DNA of 60,564 bases. It comes from Myceligenerans indicum (GTDB taxonomy: Bacteria > Actinomycetota > Actinomycetes > Actinomycetales > Cellulomonadaceae). Numbering within the stretch: position 1 is the stretch's first letter; every line of letters starts with the position of its first letter. The notes below the pieces were generated by a model that saw nothing but the letters and a program-made list of their open reading frames with translations, had not been told where the DNA came from and ran no database searches. Shown one piece after another: positions 25,953 through 35,002 of the stretch. The position numbers were made by a program, and so were the translations under genes. The stretch spans positions 1-60,564 of the forward strand of contig NZ_JABBYC010000027.1 in assembly GCF_016742955.1 (NCBI RefSeq), read 5' to 3'.

Positions 25953-26500
25953 GCATGGCCCCGACACGCACCGGAGTCGCCTCCGGCGTCGAGCGAGCCC
26001 GCCAGGTCGCCGCGTCCGTCGTCGACCCCGAGCTGCCCATGCTCACCCTCGCCGACCTCGGCGTCCTGCGCGACGTCGAGGCCACCGACGACGGCACCGT
26101 CGTCGTGTCCATCACGCCCACCTACTCCGGCTGCCCCGCCATGGCCACGATGCGCGACGACCTCGTGCGCCGCCTGCAGGAGGAGGGGTACGACGACGTC
26201 CGCGTCCGGGTGGCGCTCCACCCGGCCTGGACCACCGACTGGATCACCGACCGGGGGCGGGCGGCGCTCGCGGAGGCCGGCATCTCGCCGCCTGCCCCCC
26301 GGGCGGCGGCGGGCGCGCTGCGCTCCGCGAGCCGCGCTCCGGTTCCGCTCACGCTCGGCCCGACGCGCCGGCAGGTGCGCTGCACCCGCTGCGACTCGGC
26401 CGAGGTCGAGCTGATCTCGGAGTTCGGGTCGACGGCGTGCAAGGCGATGTACCGCTGTCGCGCCTGTCTGGAGCCGTTCGACCACGTGAAGGAGATCTGA
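25949..26500 (+). CDS. paaD: Phenylacetyl-CoA epoxidase maturation protein (Fe-S assembly)
   Basis: A 183-aa protein with an N-terminal MIP18/DUF59 domain (VVDPELPMLTLADLGVLRDV, TPTYSGCPAM) and a C-terminal four-cysteine metal site (CTRC ... CRAC). It helps assemble the epoxidase's iron centres. GTG 25949 overlaps the paaC stop and sits 5 nt after GAGGG; ATG 25946 and ATG 25955 are alternatives. Confidence 0.93.
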   Translation: MSMAPTRTGVASGVERARQVAASVVDPELPMLTLADLGVLRDVEATDDGTVVVSITPTYSGCPAMATMRDDLVRRLQEEGYDDVRVRVALHPAWTTDWITDRGRAALAEAGISPPAPRAAAGALRSASRAPVPLTLGPTRRQVRCTRCDSAEVELISEFGSTACKAMYRCRACLEPFDHVKEI

Positions 26501-27621
26501 TGACGCTCAGTGCCGAGGGGCCGGCCACCGTGGACGGTGACACCGTGCAGGCGCGGGAGCCTCGCAGGTCGGCGTCGTTCCACACGCTGACCGTCGCCGA
26601 CGTGCAGCGTCTCACGGACGACGCCGTCGCCGTCACCTTCGACGTGCCCGGCGAACTGCGCGAGGTGTTCGACTTCGCCCCCGGGCAGTCCCTCACGCTC
26701 CGGCGGGTGATCGACGGCGTCGAGCATCGCCGCACCTACTCGATCTGTGCCCCCGCGGGTGCCCGTCCTCGGGTCGGTGTCCGGGAGATCCCGGGCGGGC
26801 TGTTCTCGACCTGGCTGGTCCGGGAGGTGCGGCCCGGCACGAGGATCGACGTGGGGGCGCCGTCGGGCAGCTTCCGCGCCGACCCGGCCGCCGGCGGGCG
26901 GCACCTGTGCATCGCCGCGGGCTCCGGGATCACGCCGATGCTCTCGGTCGCCGCGTCGGTGCTGGCGCATCCCGACGCGCAGGTGACGATGCTCTACGGA
27001 AACCGCACCACGACGTCGGTGATGTTCGCCGAGGAGCTTGCCGACCTCAAGGACGCGCACCATCGGCGCTTCGACCTGATGCACGTGCTGTCCCGGGAGC
27101 CCCGCGACGTGGAGCTGTTCTCGGGCCGCCTCGACGCCGGTCGGCTGCGTCTGCTGCTGACCACGCTGGTGCCCGCCACGGAGATGGACCATGTCTGGCT
27201 GTGCGGCCCGTTCGGCATGCTGTCCGACGCCCGACAGGTCCTCGACGAGCTCGGCGTGCCGCGGCACAAGGTGCACTTCGAGCTGTTCTACGTCGACGAG
27301 CCGCCACCGCAGCTCCGCCACCCCGATGCCGTGGTCGAGGGCGTGACCAGCGACGTCACCGTGATCCTCGACGGCCGCAGCACGACGACGCCGATGGCGC
27401 GCGACAGCAGCGTGCTGGACTCCGCCCAGCGCGTTCGCGGTGACCTGCCGTTCGCGTGCAAGGGCGGGGTCTGCGGCACCTGCCGGGCCAAGGTGTGCGC
27501 CGGCGAGGTGGACATGGTGCGCAACTACGCCCTCGAGCCCGGCGAGGTGGAGCGCGGCTTCGTGCTCACCTGTCAGAGCTTCCCGGTCAGCGACCAGGTG
27601 ACGGTCGACTACGACGCCTGA
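26500..27621 (+). CDS. paaE: Phenylacetyl-CoA epoxidase reductase subunit E
   Basis: A 373-aa ferredoxin-NADP reductase-type protein: FAD site RRTYSIC, NAD(P) site GSGITPML and a C-terminal plant-type 2Fe-2S site (CKGGVCGTCRAKVC, then a fourth Cys in LTCQ). It passes electrons from NADPH to PaaA. AAGGAG precedes ATG 26500, which overlaps the paaD stop (TGATG). Last gene of the operon; a short CCCGGGA-cg-TCCCGGG inverted repeat (27632-27647) follows. Confidence 0.95.
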   Translation: MTLSAEGPATVDGDTVQAREPRRSASFHTLTVADVQRLTDDAVAVTFDVPGELREVFDFAPGQSLTLRRVIDGVEHRRTYSICAPAGARPRVGVREIPGGLFSTWLVREVRPGTRIDVGAPSGSFRADPAAGGRHLCIAAGSGITPMLSVAASVLAHPDAQVTMLYGNRTTTSVMFAEELADLKDAHHRRFDLMHVLSREPRDVELFSGRLDAGRLRLLLTTLVPATEMDHVWLCGPFGMLSDARQVLDELGVPRHKVHFELFYVDEPPPQLRHPDAVVEGVTSDVTVILDGRSTTTPMARDSSVLDSAQRVRGDLPFACKGGVCGTCRAKVCAGEVDMVRNYALEPGEVERGFVLTCQSFPVSDQVTVDYDA

Positions 27622-27653
27622 CGGCGGGTGTCCCGGGACGTCCCGGGGGGCCG

Positions 27654-28313
27654 TCACGCCGCGAGTGCTCCCGCCACCGCCTCGGGAACGGTCGTGTCGC
27701 CGCCGACGAGGTTCCACTGGTGGCCGGCGGTGTCGTCGTTCTCCAGCACCGCGGCGAGCACGGCCGCGACGTCGGCCCGGGTGACGTCGCCGCGCGGGAC
27801 GTGGGGACCGAGCGCGACCAGGCCGGTGGCCTCGTCGTCGGTGAGCCGTCCCGGGCGGATGATCGTCCAGTCCAGGCCGGAGGCGCGCAGCGCCGCGTCG
27901 GCGTCGCGCTTCGCCTCGACGTAGGCCCGCCACACCTCGCCGCGGTCACGAGGTGGCGGGTTGTCCACGCCGATGGCCGACACCTGCACGAACCGCGTGA
28001 CCCCCGCCTGGCGGGCGCCGTCGATCGACTTCAGGGACCCTTCGAGGTCGACCGTGCGCTTGCGCACGATGTTGCCGTCGGGACCGCCGCCCGCCGCGAA
28101 CACCACGGCGTCGCAGCCCGCGAACGCCGCCGCGAAGGCGGCGGCGTTCGCGTTCTCGATGTCGAGGATGCGGACCTCTGCCCCGAGACCGTGGAGCTCG
28201 TCGCGGTAGGCGTTGTTCCGCACGAGTGCGACGGGCGTGTGCCCGGCCTGGGCGAGGAGTGGGTGGAGCCGCAGGGCGACCTTGCCGTGGCCGCCGACGA
28301 TCGCGATGTGCAT
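27654..28313 (-). CDS. NAD(P)H-binding SDR-like protein (atypical SDR)
   Basis: A 219-aa cytoplasmic protein beginning MHIAIVGGHGKVALRL, a Rossmann GxxGxxG-type nucleotide loop, with VVFAAGGGP, FVQVSAIGV and YVEAKRDADAAL: the atypical SDR group of YwnB/NmrA-like flavin or quinone reductases and sensors. ATG 28313 lies 7 nt after TATCGT (28321-28326), so it may be leaderless. The substrate is unknown. Convergent with paaE. Confidence 0.83.
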   Translation of the reverse strand: MHIAIVGGHGKVALRLHPLLAQAGHTPVALVRNNAYRDELHGLGAEVRILDIENANAAAFAAAFAGCDAVVFAAGGGPDGNIVRKRTVDLEGSLKSIDGARQAGVTRFVQVSAIGVDNPPPRDRGEVWRAYVEAKRDADAALRASGLDWTIIRPGRLTDDEATGLVALGPHVPRGDVTRADVAAVLAAVLENDDTAGHQWNLVGGDTTVPEAVAGALAA

Positions 28314-28395
28314 GCGAACCACGATACGGCCGGCTCTCGTCGCGCGTGGCGTCGGCCCGACGGCCCGGCCGGGACGTGCTCGCGGCGCCGGCGGC

Positions 28396-28662
28396 TCAGT
28401 CCTTGCGCCGGCACGCGCCGGCCACGACGTCGTAGACCCCGTTGAGGTCGGTCATCCTGGGCAGGTCGGCCCGGTCTATCGTGATGCCGAGGGTGTTCTC
28501 CAGCGTCGTGATGATCTCGACCATGACCAGGGAGTCGGCGCCGTGGCGCTCGAGCGGAGCCGTCTCGGGGACGTCGCGCGGGTTGACGTCGAGGATGTCG
28601 CATACCAGGTTCCTGATGTATCTCTCGGTGGTGTCATCCAGACTCGACACGCTCGCTCCCAT
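28396..28662 (-). CDS. Acyl carrier protein
   Basis: An 88-aa protein with the phosphopantetheine site GADSLVMVEIITTLE; Ser is the attachment residue. It is not next to fatty-acid synthase genes, so it is probably a dedicated carrier for the neighbouring acyltransferase-containing protein (inference from context). ATG 28662 was chosen; an upstream TTG would lie inside the dyad at 28676-28688. Two hairpins separate it from the next gene upstream, so it may have its own promoter. Confidence 0.88.
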   Translation of the reverse strand: MGASVSSLDDTTERYIRNLVCDILDVNPRDVPETAPLERHGADSLVMVEIITTLENTLGITIDRADLPRMTDLNGVYDVVAGACRRKD

Positions 28663-28675
28663 GCAATCGTGATCG

Positions 28676-28688
28676 GGTTGGTCCAACC
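28676..28688. promoter_or_regulatory. 13-nt inverted repeat upstream of the ACP gene
   Basis: GGTTGG-T-CCAACC is a perfect inverted repeat around one base, 14 nt before the ACP start codon. The spacing suits an operator. The MarR-family protein encoded at 34377 is a possible binder (inference only). Confidence 0.5.
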
Positions 28689-28781
28689 TTAGAGGTGTCG
28701 TCGGCCGATGGTGTCGCCGTGAGTGTCATCCGAGCCTGATCACGACGTCCGGATCCCGGGCGGCGCCCCCCTGAGCGAGGA

Positions 28782-28862
28782 CGGGCAGGCGCCGCGACCT
28801 GCCGCGACGCCTGCCCGCCTTTCAGGGCCGTGCGCGGCTCCCCCCGAAGCTCACGCACGGCC
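28782..28862. terminator. Double hairpin between the unknown gene and the ACP gene
   Basis: The first stem read leftward is GGCCGTGCG (28826-28834) with CGCACGGCC (28854-28862); the second is CGGGCAGGCG (28782-28791) with CGCCTGCCCG (28808-28817). They follow the stop of the 496-aa protein gene by 12 nt and could end or attenuate transcription before the ACP gene. Confidence 0.65.
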
Positions 28863-28874
28863 GGTCTCAGCAGT

Positions 28875-30365
28875 TCACGGGCGGCCCTGCGGCTCGCCGA
28901 GCGTGAACGTGAAGTCCCGGAACATGCCGGGATCGGTACTGTCCGCGCCGCGTTGCCTCAGCGCGTACCCGATCAGCGCGTGATCGAGGATGTGGAGCCG
29001 GCTGCCCTCGGCCGTGGCGTCCGGGGAGAGCTGCGTCGCGACCCACTCGAAGGCCGACCTGCCCGCGTACCGGTCCCGCGGCTCGAACAGCCGGTCCAGG
29101 GCGTCGAGCTCGCCGAGGACGTTGACGAGATACCCGAACGGATACGGGCGGTTCACCCGGTCGATCTCGTTCCGTTCCAGGTCGGGGTAGGAGTCGACGA
29201 CCCGGTCGAGCATGTCGTCCGTCACCAGGTCCGTGCGGCCGGTCACCATCGCGGTCTGGATCATGTACGGATAGGCGATCCCGTTGAGGAAGAAGTTGTC
29301 GCCCGGATCGACGCTCCGCCAGGTGCCGACGATCTCCTCCACGAAGTGGTCGAGCGACGGCAGCTCCTCGTGTGTCCGCCCCAGGTTGTGCAGCGCGACC
29401 AGGTAGTAGAGCCCCATGTGGGTGCGCTCCGCGGGCGAGATCGCCTCGAACAGGTCTCGGGCCTCCCCCAGGCGGTCCCTGCCGTGGGTCAGGTACTCCG
29501 CCCGGCCGGTCACCGCGATCGCGTTCAGCATCGTCAGGAGCGGATAGATCCGCCCGAAGGACTCCGTCATCGCCTGCGGGAACGCCGGCGGGAGCCGCAG
29601 TTCGTCCGCCCGGTCGAGATAGTCGAGCACGTCGCGCAGACGATCCCTGTCCCCGTCGAGCGCCAGTTCGTCGTACCCCAGCAGGGAGGTGGCAGACAGC
29701 AGCATCGAGCCGCCGCGCCCCCGGAAGAACGGCCCCGGGATGCGGTCCAGGAGATCGAGGCTTTCCAGCACGAAGTTCCGCGGGCCCGTGACGAGCCGGT
29801 CGGAGATGCCCAGCTGACCGTGGGAGAGCAGGATCGCCGTACCGGCGGAGAGACGTTCGTAGTCGCCGTGCCGTCCCTGGTTCTCGTCCCGGATGCGGTC
29901 CGGCTCGATGTCGTCGGCCATGGACACGATCTCGGCGGGGACGTCGATGCCGTCGCCCGAGACGAGCGAGAGGTCGAGTCCGAGCTTCGCGACCCCGTCC
30001 AGCAGGATGCAGCCGGCCATCACGCGCCAGTAGGGGTCCTTGACGCTCCGGACCGCGTTCAGGACCTCGGTGACGTGCCGTTCGGTCTCTCGGCGGTCGA
30101 GCGCGACCCTGGGATCGGTGACGTCCAGGACGAAGCCGGCCATCAGCCTGCTGAACCGGTGGTAGGAGTTGGCGTCCGTCACCCGGTTGCCGATCAGCGC
30201 GAACGCCGTACGGATCCGGTCCGCCGCCTGCGGGTCGAAGGCGGCCGGGTACTGGCCGAGGCCGATGCCGCGGACCAGCCTGCTCCAGGGCGTGGCGATC
30301 ACACGGGACTCGTTCCCCAGGTCGTCGAGTCCGGCCACGGGCGGCTTGGTCGAAGCTGTTCTCAT
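28875..30365 (-). CDS. Helical protein of unknown function in the ACP/acyltransferase cluster
   Basis: A 496-aa soluble protein that I do not recognise. It is rich in predicted helices, with regularly spaced Leu/Tyr segments (YPLLTMLNAIAVTGRAEYL, MGLYYLVALHNLG, NGIAYPYMIQTAMVTGR), which suggest an alpha-alpha repeat or toroid fold. There is no signal peptide, membrane segment, metal motif or nucleotide loop. It lies 53 nt after the acyltransferase-kinase gene on the same strand, so the two are probably co-transcribed and work together. Confidence 0.8.
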   Translation of the reverse strand: MRTASTKPPVAGLDDLGNESRVIATPWSRLVRGIGLGQYPAAFDPQAADRIRTAFALIGNRVTDANSYHRFSRLMAGFVLDVTDPRVALDRRETERHVTEVLNAVRSVKDPYWRVMAGCILLDGVAKLGLDLSLVSGDGIDVPAEIVSMADDIEPDRIRDENQGRHGDYERLSAGTAILLSHGQLGISDRLVTGPRNFVLESLDLLDRIPGPFFRGRGGSMLLSATSLLGYDELALDGDRDRLRDVLDYLDRADELRLPPAFPQAMTESFGRIYPLLTMLNAIAVTGRAEYLTHGRDRLGEARDLFEAISPAERTHMGLYYLVALHNLGRTHEELPSLDHFVEEIVGTWRSVDPGDNFFLNGIAYPYMIQTAMVTGRTDLVTDDMLDRVVDSYPDLERNEIDRVNRPYPFGYLVNVLGELDALDRLFEPRDRYAGRSAFEWVATQLSPDATAEGSRLHILDHALIGYALRQRGADSTDPGMFRDFTFTLGEPQGRP

Positions 30366-30418
30366 GGTGGTTTCCCCCTTGTTCCGTCGTTCGGGACCGT
30401 CTGCGCGGTGCGACCCGG

Positions 30419-33400
30419 TCAGGGCAGCGCCGGGACGGGGATACCGAGGAAGGACGTCCGCTCGCCCTCCAGGATCTCGACCGCCCAGTTGAGCCACTTG
30501 ACGCCCTCGCAGTAGATCGCGACCGGCCGCCGCTGCACCTGGTAGGTGTCGGTGAGCGTGCCGTCGAGCTCGGCCTGGAAGTGGAAGGGCGGCATCGCCG
30601 TGAAATGGGTGCCCATCATGAAGACGAACCGCACCAGCCAGTACGGGTCGTCGGCGAGGTAGGGGGAGGCTGGGTCGTCCAGACCGAGAGCCTCGGTCAT
30701 CACCGCGGCGAAATGGTCCTCCATGCCGCGAGGCTCCGCGGGATGCACGGCCAGGCCGTGCGGAACGACGTCCCGGACCCGGTAGGCGCGCTGGAACGGG
30801 TTCCCCTCGTCGAACTCGACGCGTACCTGCGGGGCGGTGCCGGAGGTGCGGACGTCGAGCTGGAAGTGTTCGAAGTGGATCTCGTCGTAGTGCCCGATCG
30901 AGTTGTGCCAGGGCTTGTTGTCGTACATCGGGTCGTCGATGGTCTCCCGACCGGTGCTGCGGTACCCGATCGCCCGCGGGTCGAGGAACTTGATCCCCAG
31001 CGTCGTGGGCGTGATGGCGGCGAGTGCCGCGTCGACCTCCCGCCGGGATGCCCCGTGCTCGATCAGGTCCTGGGCCGTCCGGAGCGGACCGGTGTGGGAG
31101 ATCTTGATGTTCTCGGTGTTCGTGTCGCCCATCACGAGGGAGTGGAAGCGCGGCTCGAGGACCTGGTGGTACTCGGGGTGCTCGCGGAACCAGCGCACGA
31201 GTGCCGTCGCGTTGCGCTGCGTGTGCCCGTTGATGGTGATGGTCTCGGGGTCGAGCAGTTGCGGGCCGAAGGTCTGCGGCGCGGTCCGGCGGCACAGGTC
31301 CAGCCGGTCCTCGATCTTGCGCAGGTAGGACTCGTCGAGCGTCCCGCCGGGGGCGGGCACGCGGTTGACCGCGTGGATGTCGCGCTCGAGCACCTGGTAG
31401 ACCGCCTGGTAGATCTTGGCGACGACGCGCGGCGGCGGGGAGTGACGCTCGACGTAGCGGCTGACCTCGTCCCCCGCGACGAAGCTCATCTCGTAGATCA
31501 CCTCGTGGTGGGTGCCCGGTCCGTCGGGCCCGGCGCCCGGGACGGGCAGTTCGCGCTCCAGCACGTCGTACACCTCGGGGAAGTACCGGCTCACCGGTTC
31601 CGGGAGGTGGCGCAGGAACTCGGCCTGCTGACGTGCCTTGGCGAACGGGGGCAGCATGACTCCCTCGCCGTCCGCCCGCCAGGCCGCCGTGACGAGCGCT
31701 TCGCTGAGGATCTTGCGGACGACCGTGCGCGTGCTGCCGTCCTTGACCAGGAACACCGTCATGGACTCGCTTCCACCTGCGCCGAAGCCGACGACGCGCT
31801 CGTCGGTCTCGATGTAGGCGTTGACCGTGGTGCTCAGGATCCGGCGGCCTTGCGCGTGGTGCAGGACCAGCCCCTTCTCGACGGTGAGCTCCAGCGCGGA
31901 GCTGTCGTCGAGTCGGTCGAGCGGGGTGTTGACACCGCGCTTCGACACGTCGAGGTCCGACGAGATCACGACCGTCCGTGCCGCCGCCTCGCGCCCGGGG
32001 TCCGGTACGGCCCCGGGGTCGAAGGCGATGCTCCAGGTGTCACCGGCGAGGTGCGTCGCCGCGACGCCCGTGTCGAGCGCGCCGGCGAGGAACACGGATC
32101 GTGTGGCGGTGGCGATGTCGCGCCGGGCGTAGAGCGGTACGCCGTCGGGGGCGATCACCGGGGTCTGCGCATCCTGGAGGGCGGCGTCCAGCCGGTCCAG
32201 CGCACGGCCGAGGACCTCGCGGTCGTGTGTTCCGTGCAGCCGCAGCTCGTAGAGCTCGACGACGTCGGCAGGGGTGGCGGCGCCCGAGACGGCCAGTGCG
32301 GACAGCCAGCCGAGGGGGTCGTCTCCCCGCAGGTAGCGGTCGCGCTGGGCCAGAACGGCGGGGCGGTGCAGGCGCATCAGATGGTAGAGCGTGTGGTGGT
32401 AGGTGATCCGGTCCGCGGTGCTCGTGGCCGGGACGGCCCGTTCGGCGCGTTCGGCCAGGCTCTCGCGCACCATGCGGGCGAGCGGCTGGTCGGTGACCAG
32501 TCGCCGCACCTGCCGGCGCAGCGCCATCTCGTCGGCGCCGGGCAGGCCGGTGAAACGGACCACGAGCGTCTCGGGACTGCCGCTGTCCTCGACGCAGCGG
32601 TCGGACAACGTGCCCCACCCGTCCACGGTCCGCAGTTCCAGGTAGTTCCTGCCCAGGTTCGCGGCGTCACCGACGTTGCGCTTCTTCCGCCGGGCCCGGA
32701 GCACGAGCTCGCCGGCCTCGACGTCCACCTCGGCCCGGTGCGCCAGGGTGTGCTGGAACGCCTCGAGCAGCCGGTAGTAGGCGGGAGATCCGTCCTGGTC
32801 GGCGCGGAGCATCTCGCGGGTGATGACACGGCTGATGGCACGTGCGGTGTAGGCCTCGATGAACGGGTCCTGGGCGAAGGACCGGAACAGGGCGCGCAGC
32901 ACGTCCAGGTGGCGGGGTTCGAGGTGGTCGCCCTCGGGGCGGATCTGCTCGAGCTCCCGCTTGAGACCGCTGACGCCGTTGATCGCGCGGAAGAGCCGGC
33001 GGGCCTCCGCGGAGGTTCCGGTGTACGCGGTGACCGGCGTGCGCACGTTGCTGTCCTGGAGCAGCGTGACCGACCTGCGGCCGGGGCCGAGCTCGATCGC
33101 CAGGTCGGCGTGGAGGCTGTCCAGGGTCTCCACGGTCGCGTGGGAGTCCATGACCTGGTCGGTCATGGCCAGGACGGCCTCGTGCACGTCCTCGGCGGCG
33201 GTCAGCACCCCCGTCCGGTGGTTCGCGATCACGGGGACACGGGGTGCGACGGCCTGGATCCCGTTGGCCTCCATGAACCATCCCAGGCCGGTGCGCAGGG
33301 CCTCCATACGCGCGGAGTGGGCCAGGAACGTCGTCGGCTCCTTCAGCTCGACGACGTCGACGTGGCCGAGGCCGCCGAGCAGCCGGTCGAAGGCCCGTCG

Positions 33401-34207
33401 TGCGCCGTCGCGGACATAGACGTTGGTCTGGGTGGGGGAGTAACGCTTGTGCACCTCGACGTCCTGCGTGTCGAACGCACCGGCGACGGCCTCGAGAGCC
33501 GCGGCGAGCGCGTCCGGCGCTCCGCGGACGCCGAGCACGTGGAAGGGCTCGGGTACCACGGGTTTGCCGACGGCCGACTCGGGAACATATTCGGCCAGTT
33601 CCCGGGCAAGCGGCTCACCGTCGTGCAAGCCCTCGGCGACGACGAGCGACAGGGGAGTGAACACGCGGGCGATCCGGGCGCCGTCGGCCACGGAGAGGCT
33701 GCCGCTCGCCACGGCGGCGCTCAGGATGCCGAAACTCTCACCGGTGTAGGCCCGGAAGGTCAGCGCGGCGCCGTTCCGTTCCGCGGTCGCGCGGAGGTAC
33801 GCCTCCAGGGCCAGGCTGTGGGTCACGACCAGCGCACCGACATGGCCCTGGCGTTCGAGCCGGCCGGAGGGCAGGTGCTCGGGCGCACCCTGGAGATGTT
33901 CGGGGGCGATGCCCAGGGCGCCCGCCGCCTCGTGATAGATCCTGGTGACCTCCTCGATCCCGGATTCCCGCAGGAGCGGGCCGAGGTTCCGGTAGGCGGC
34001 CCGGCTGCCCAGCCCCGGGAACATCCCGACCAGCCGCGCCTCGCGTCCTTGCGCGAGGTACTCGGTGATCGAGTGGGGGGAGGCCGCGGCCAGGTCCTTG
34101 TGGTAGAGCGACTCGACGATGCTGCGGTGCCCGGCGTCGGCCGCGTCGAGGTATGCGGTGGTGCCGCCCTCGAGTGCCGGGGAGATCGTCGATGTTCCGT
34201 GAGCCAT
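30419..34207 (-). CDS. Acyltransferase (FabD-like)/APH-like kinase fusion protein
   Basis: A 1262-aa protein. N-terminal part (about 55-420): malonyl/acyl-CoA:ACP transferase-like, with FPGLGS (63-68) and the nucleophile elbow TGESFG (Ser158; usually GHSLG). Middle (about 430-790): unrecognised. C-terminal part (about 800-1262): APH/protein-kinase-like, with N-lobe GGSESMTVFLVKDG and VVRKIL, catalytic loop MGDTNTENIKI (Asp1028, Asn1033) and metal Asp in FLDPRA (Asp1076). AGGAG precedes ATG 34207. It suggests an acyl group loaded on the nearby ACP and a phosphorylation step on one polypeptide. No ketosynthase is present. Confidence 0.8.
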   Translation of the reverse strand: MAHGTSTISPALEGGTTAYLDAADAGHRSIVESLYHKDLAAASPHSITEYLAQGREARLVGMFPGLGSRAAYRNLGPLLRESGIEEVTRIYHEAAGALGIAPEHLQGAPEHLPSGRLERQGHVGALVVTHSLALEAYLRATAERNGAALTFRAYTGESFGILSAAVASGSLSVADGARIARVFTPLSLVVAEGLHDGEPLARELAEYVPESAVGKPVVPEPFHVLGVRGAPDALAAALEAVAGAFDTQDVEVHKRYSPTQTNVYVRDGARRAFDRLLGGLGHVDVVELKEPTTFLAHSARMEALRTGLGWFMEANGIQAVAPRVPVIANHRTGVLTAAEDVHEAVLAMTDQVMDSHATVETLDSLHADLAIELGPGRRSVTLLQDSNVRTPVTAYTGTSAEARRLFRAINGVSGLKRELEQIRPEGDHLEPRHLDVLRALFRSFAQDPFIEAYTARAISRVITREMLRADQDGSPAYYRLLEAFQHTLAHRAEVDVEAGELVLRARRKKRNVGDAANLGRNYLELRTVDGWGTLSDRCVEDSGSPETLVVRFTGLPGADEMALRRQVRRLVTDQPLARMVRESLAERAERAVPATSTADRITYHHTLYHLMRLHRPAVLAQRDRYLRGDDPLGWLSALAVSGAATPADVVELYELRLHGTHDREVLGRALDRLDAALQDAQTPVIAPDGVPLYARRDIATATRSVFLAGALDTGVAATHLAGDTWSIAFDPGAVPDPGREAAARTVVISSDLDVSKRGVNTPLDRLDDSSALELTVEKGLVLHHAQGRRILSTTVNAYIETDERVVGFGAGGSESMTVFLVKDGSTRTVVRKILSEALVTAAWRADGEGVMLPPFAKARQQAEFLRHLPEPVSRYFPEVYDVLERELPVPGAGPDGPGTHHEVIYEMSFVAGDEVSRYVERHSPPPRVVAKIYQAVYQVLERDIHAVNRVPAPGGTLDESYLRKIEDRLDLCRRTAPQTFGPQLLDPETITINGHTQRNATALVRWFREHPEYHQVLEPRFHSLVMGDTNTENIKISHTGPLRTAQDLIEHGASRREVDAALAAITPTTLGIKFLDPRAIGYRSTGRETIDDPMYDNKPWHNSIGHYDEIHFEHFQLDVRTSGTAPQVRVEFDEGNPFQRAYRVRDVVPHGLAVHPAEPRGMEDHFAAVMTEALGLDDPASPYLADDPYWLVRFVFMMGTHFTAMPPFHFQAELDGTLTDTYQVQRRPVAIYCEGVKWLNWAVEILEGERTSFLGIPVPALP

Positions 34208-34339
34208 GGTGCACACTCCTTACCGAGGAATGGTGCTGTCTTCTGGGTCGCCCGCCGTGACGGCGGGAAATTGCATGGCGCGGTCACCCCCGTACGCGGT
34301 CGGCGCACTGCGGGGTGAGATGGTGACGTGGTGGTGCGA

Positions 34340-34356
34340 CCGCCGGGAACCGGCGG
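34340..34356. terminator. Hairpin after the MarR gene
   Basis: CCGCCGG-GAA-CCGGCGG forms a 7-bp stem 20 nt downstream of the MarR stop, before the fusion-protein gene. A second near-palindrome, CCCGCCGTGACGGCGGG, lies closer to that gene's start. Transcription across the 169-bp gap may therefore be reduced. Confidence 0.55.
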
Positions 34357-34376
34357 GGTGGGTCAGCGCTGCGTTC

Positions 34377-34832
34377 TCAGGAGCACGAGGCAGGCTGGGA
34401 CTCGGCCGCGCGGATCCCGGCCACGATGGGCGCGAGGTCGGGGTTGCGCGAGGCTTCGTCGAGGGCGTCGCTCAGGATCGCGTCGTGGTCCGGACGTGCG
34501 CGGCCGAGCAGGGCAAGGCCTTCGGAGGTCACGTTCGTGTAGATCCCGCGGCGGTCGTCGTCGCACAGGGCGCGGGCCAGGAGCCCGCGGCCCTCGAGAC
34601 GCGTGACCAGCCGGGTCGTCGCCGCCTGGCTGAGTACCATCGCCATGGCGAGCTGACCCATCCGCAGGTGGTGCTTCTCCTGGCGGGAGAGCAGCTCCAG
34701 CACTCCGTACTCGTTGACGCTCAGCTTGTAGCGCTCCTGGAGCATCCGCTCCAGGCGGACCTCGATCCTGGAGTGGAGAACTGCCAGCAGGCGCCATCCG
34801 TGGACGAGGGCTTCGACCTCGTCATCTGGCAT
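34377..34832 (-). CDS. MarR-family transcriptional regulator
   Basis: A 151-aa protein with the MarR winged helix (LSVNEYGVLELLSRQEKHHLRMGQLAMAMVLSQAATTRLVTRLEGRGLL region) and the wing DDDRRGIYTNVT. MarR proteins are usually ligand-released repressors. It sits between the MFS exporter and the acyltransferase-kinase gene on the same strand, so it probably controls one or both. ATG 34832 is preceded by GGAGG, about 10 nt away. Confidence 0.88.
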   Translation of the reverse strand: MPDDEVEALVHGWRLLAVLHSRIEVRLERMLQERYKLSVNEYGVLELLSRQEKHHLRMGQLAMAMVLSQAATTRLVTRLEGRGLLARALCDDDRRGIYTNVTSEGLALLGRARPDHDAILSDALDEASRNPDLAPIVAGIRAAESQPASCS

Positions 34833-35002
34833 GACCACGGATCGACCTCCCGAGGGACCGGCTGGGCTGGGCCCTGACGGTAACACAGGCAGGATTCCCC
34901 GCGGCCCGCGCCGCTCGTCCGGCGGCACGGACTCCTGCTCCACTACGACGACTGGTGACGACGGCCGGCCGCCGCGGCGACGACGGACGGCGCGGTGATG
35001 CC

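Noticed and set aside
30581..34318. A 1245-codon open frame on the plus strand opposite the acyltransferase-kinase gene
   Set aside because: It is rich in Val/Gly/Arg/His without domain motifs and is the expected antisense shadow of a GC-rich gene. The minus-strand product has recognisable catalytic motifs and a ribosome site.
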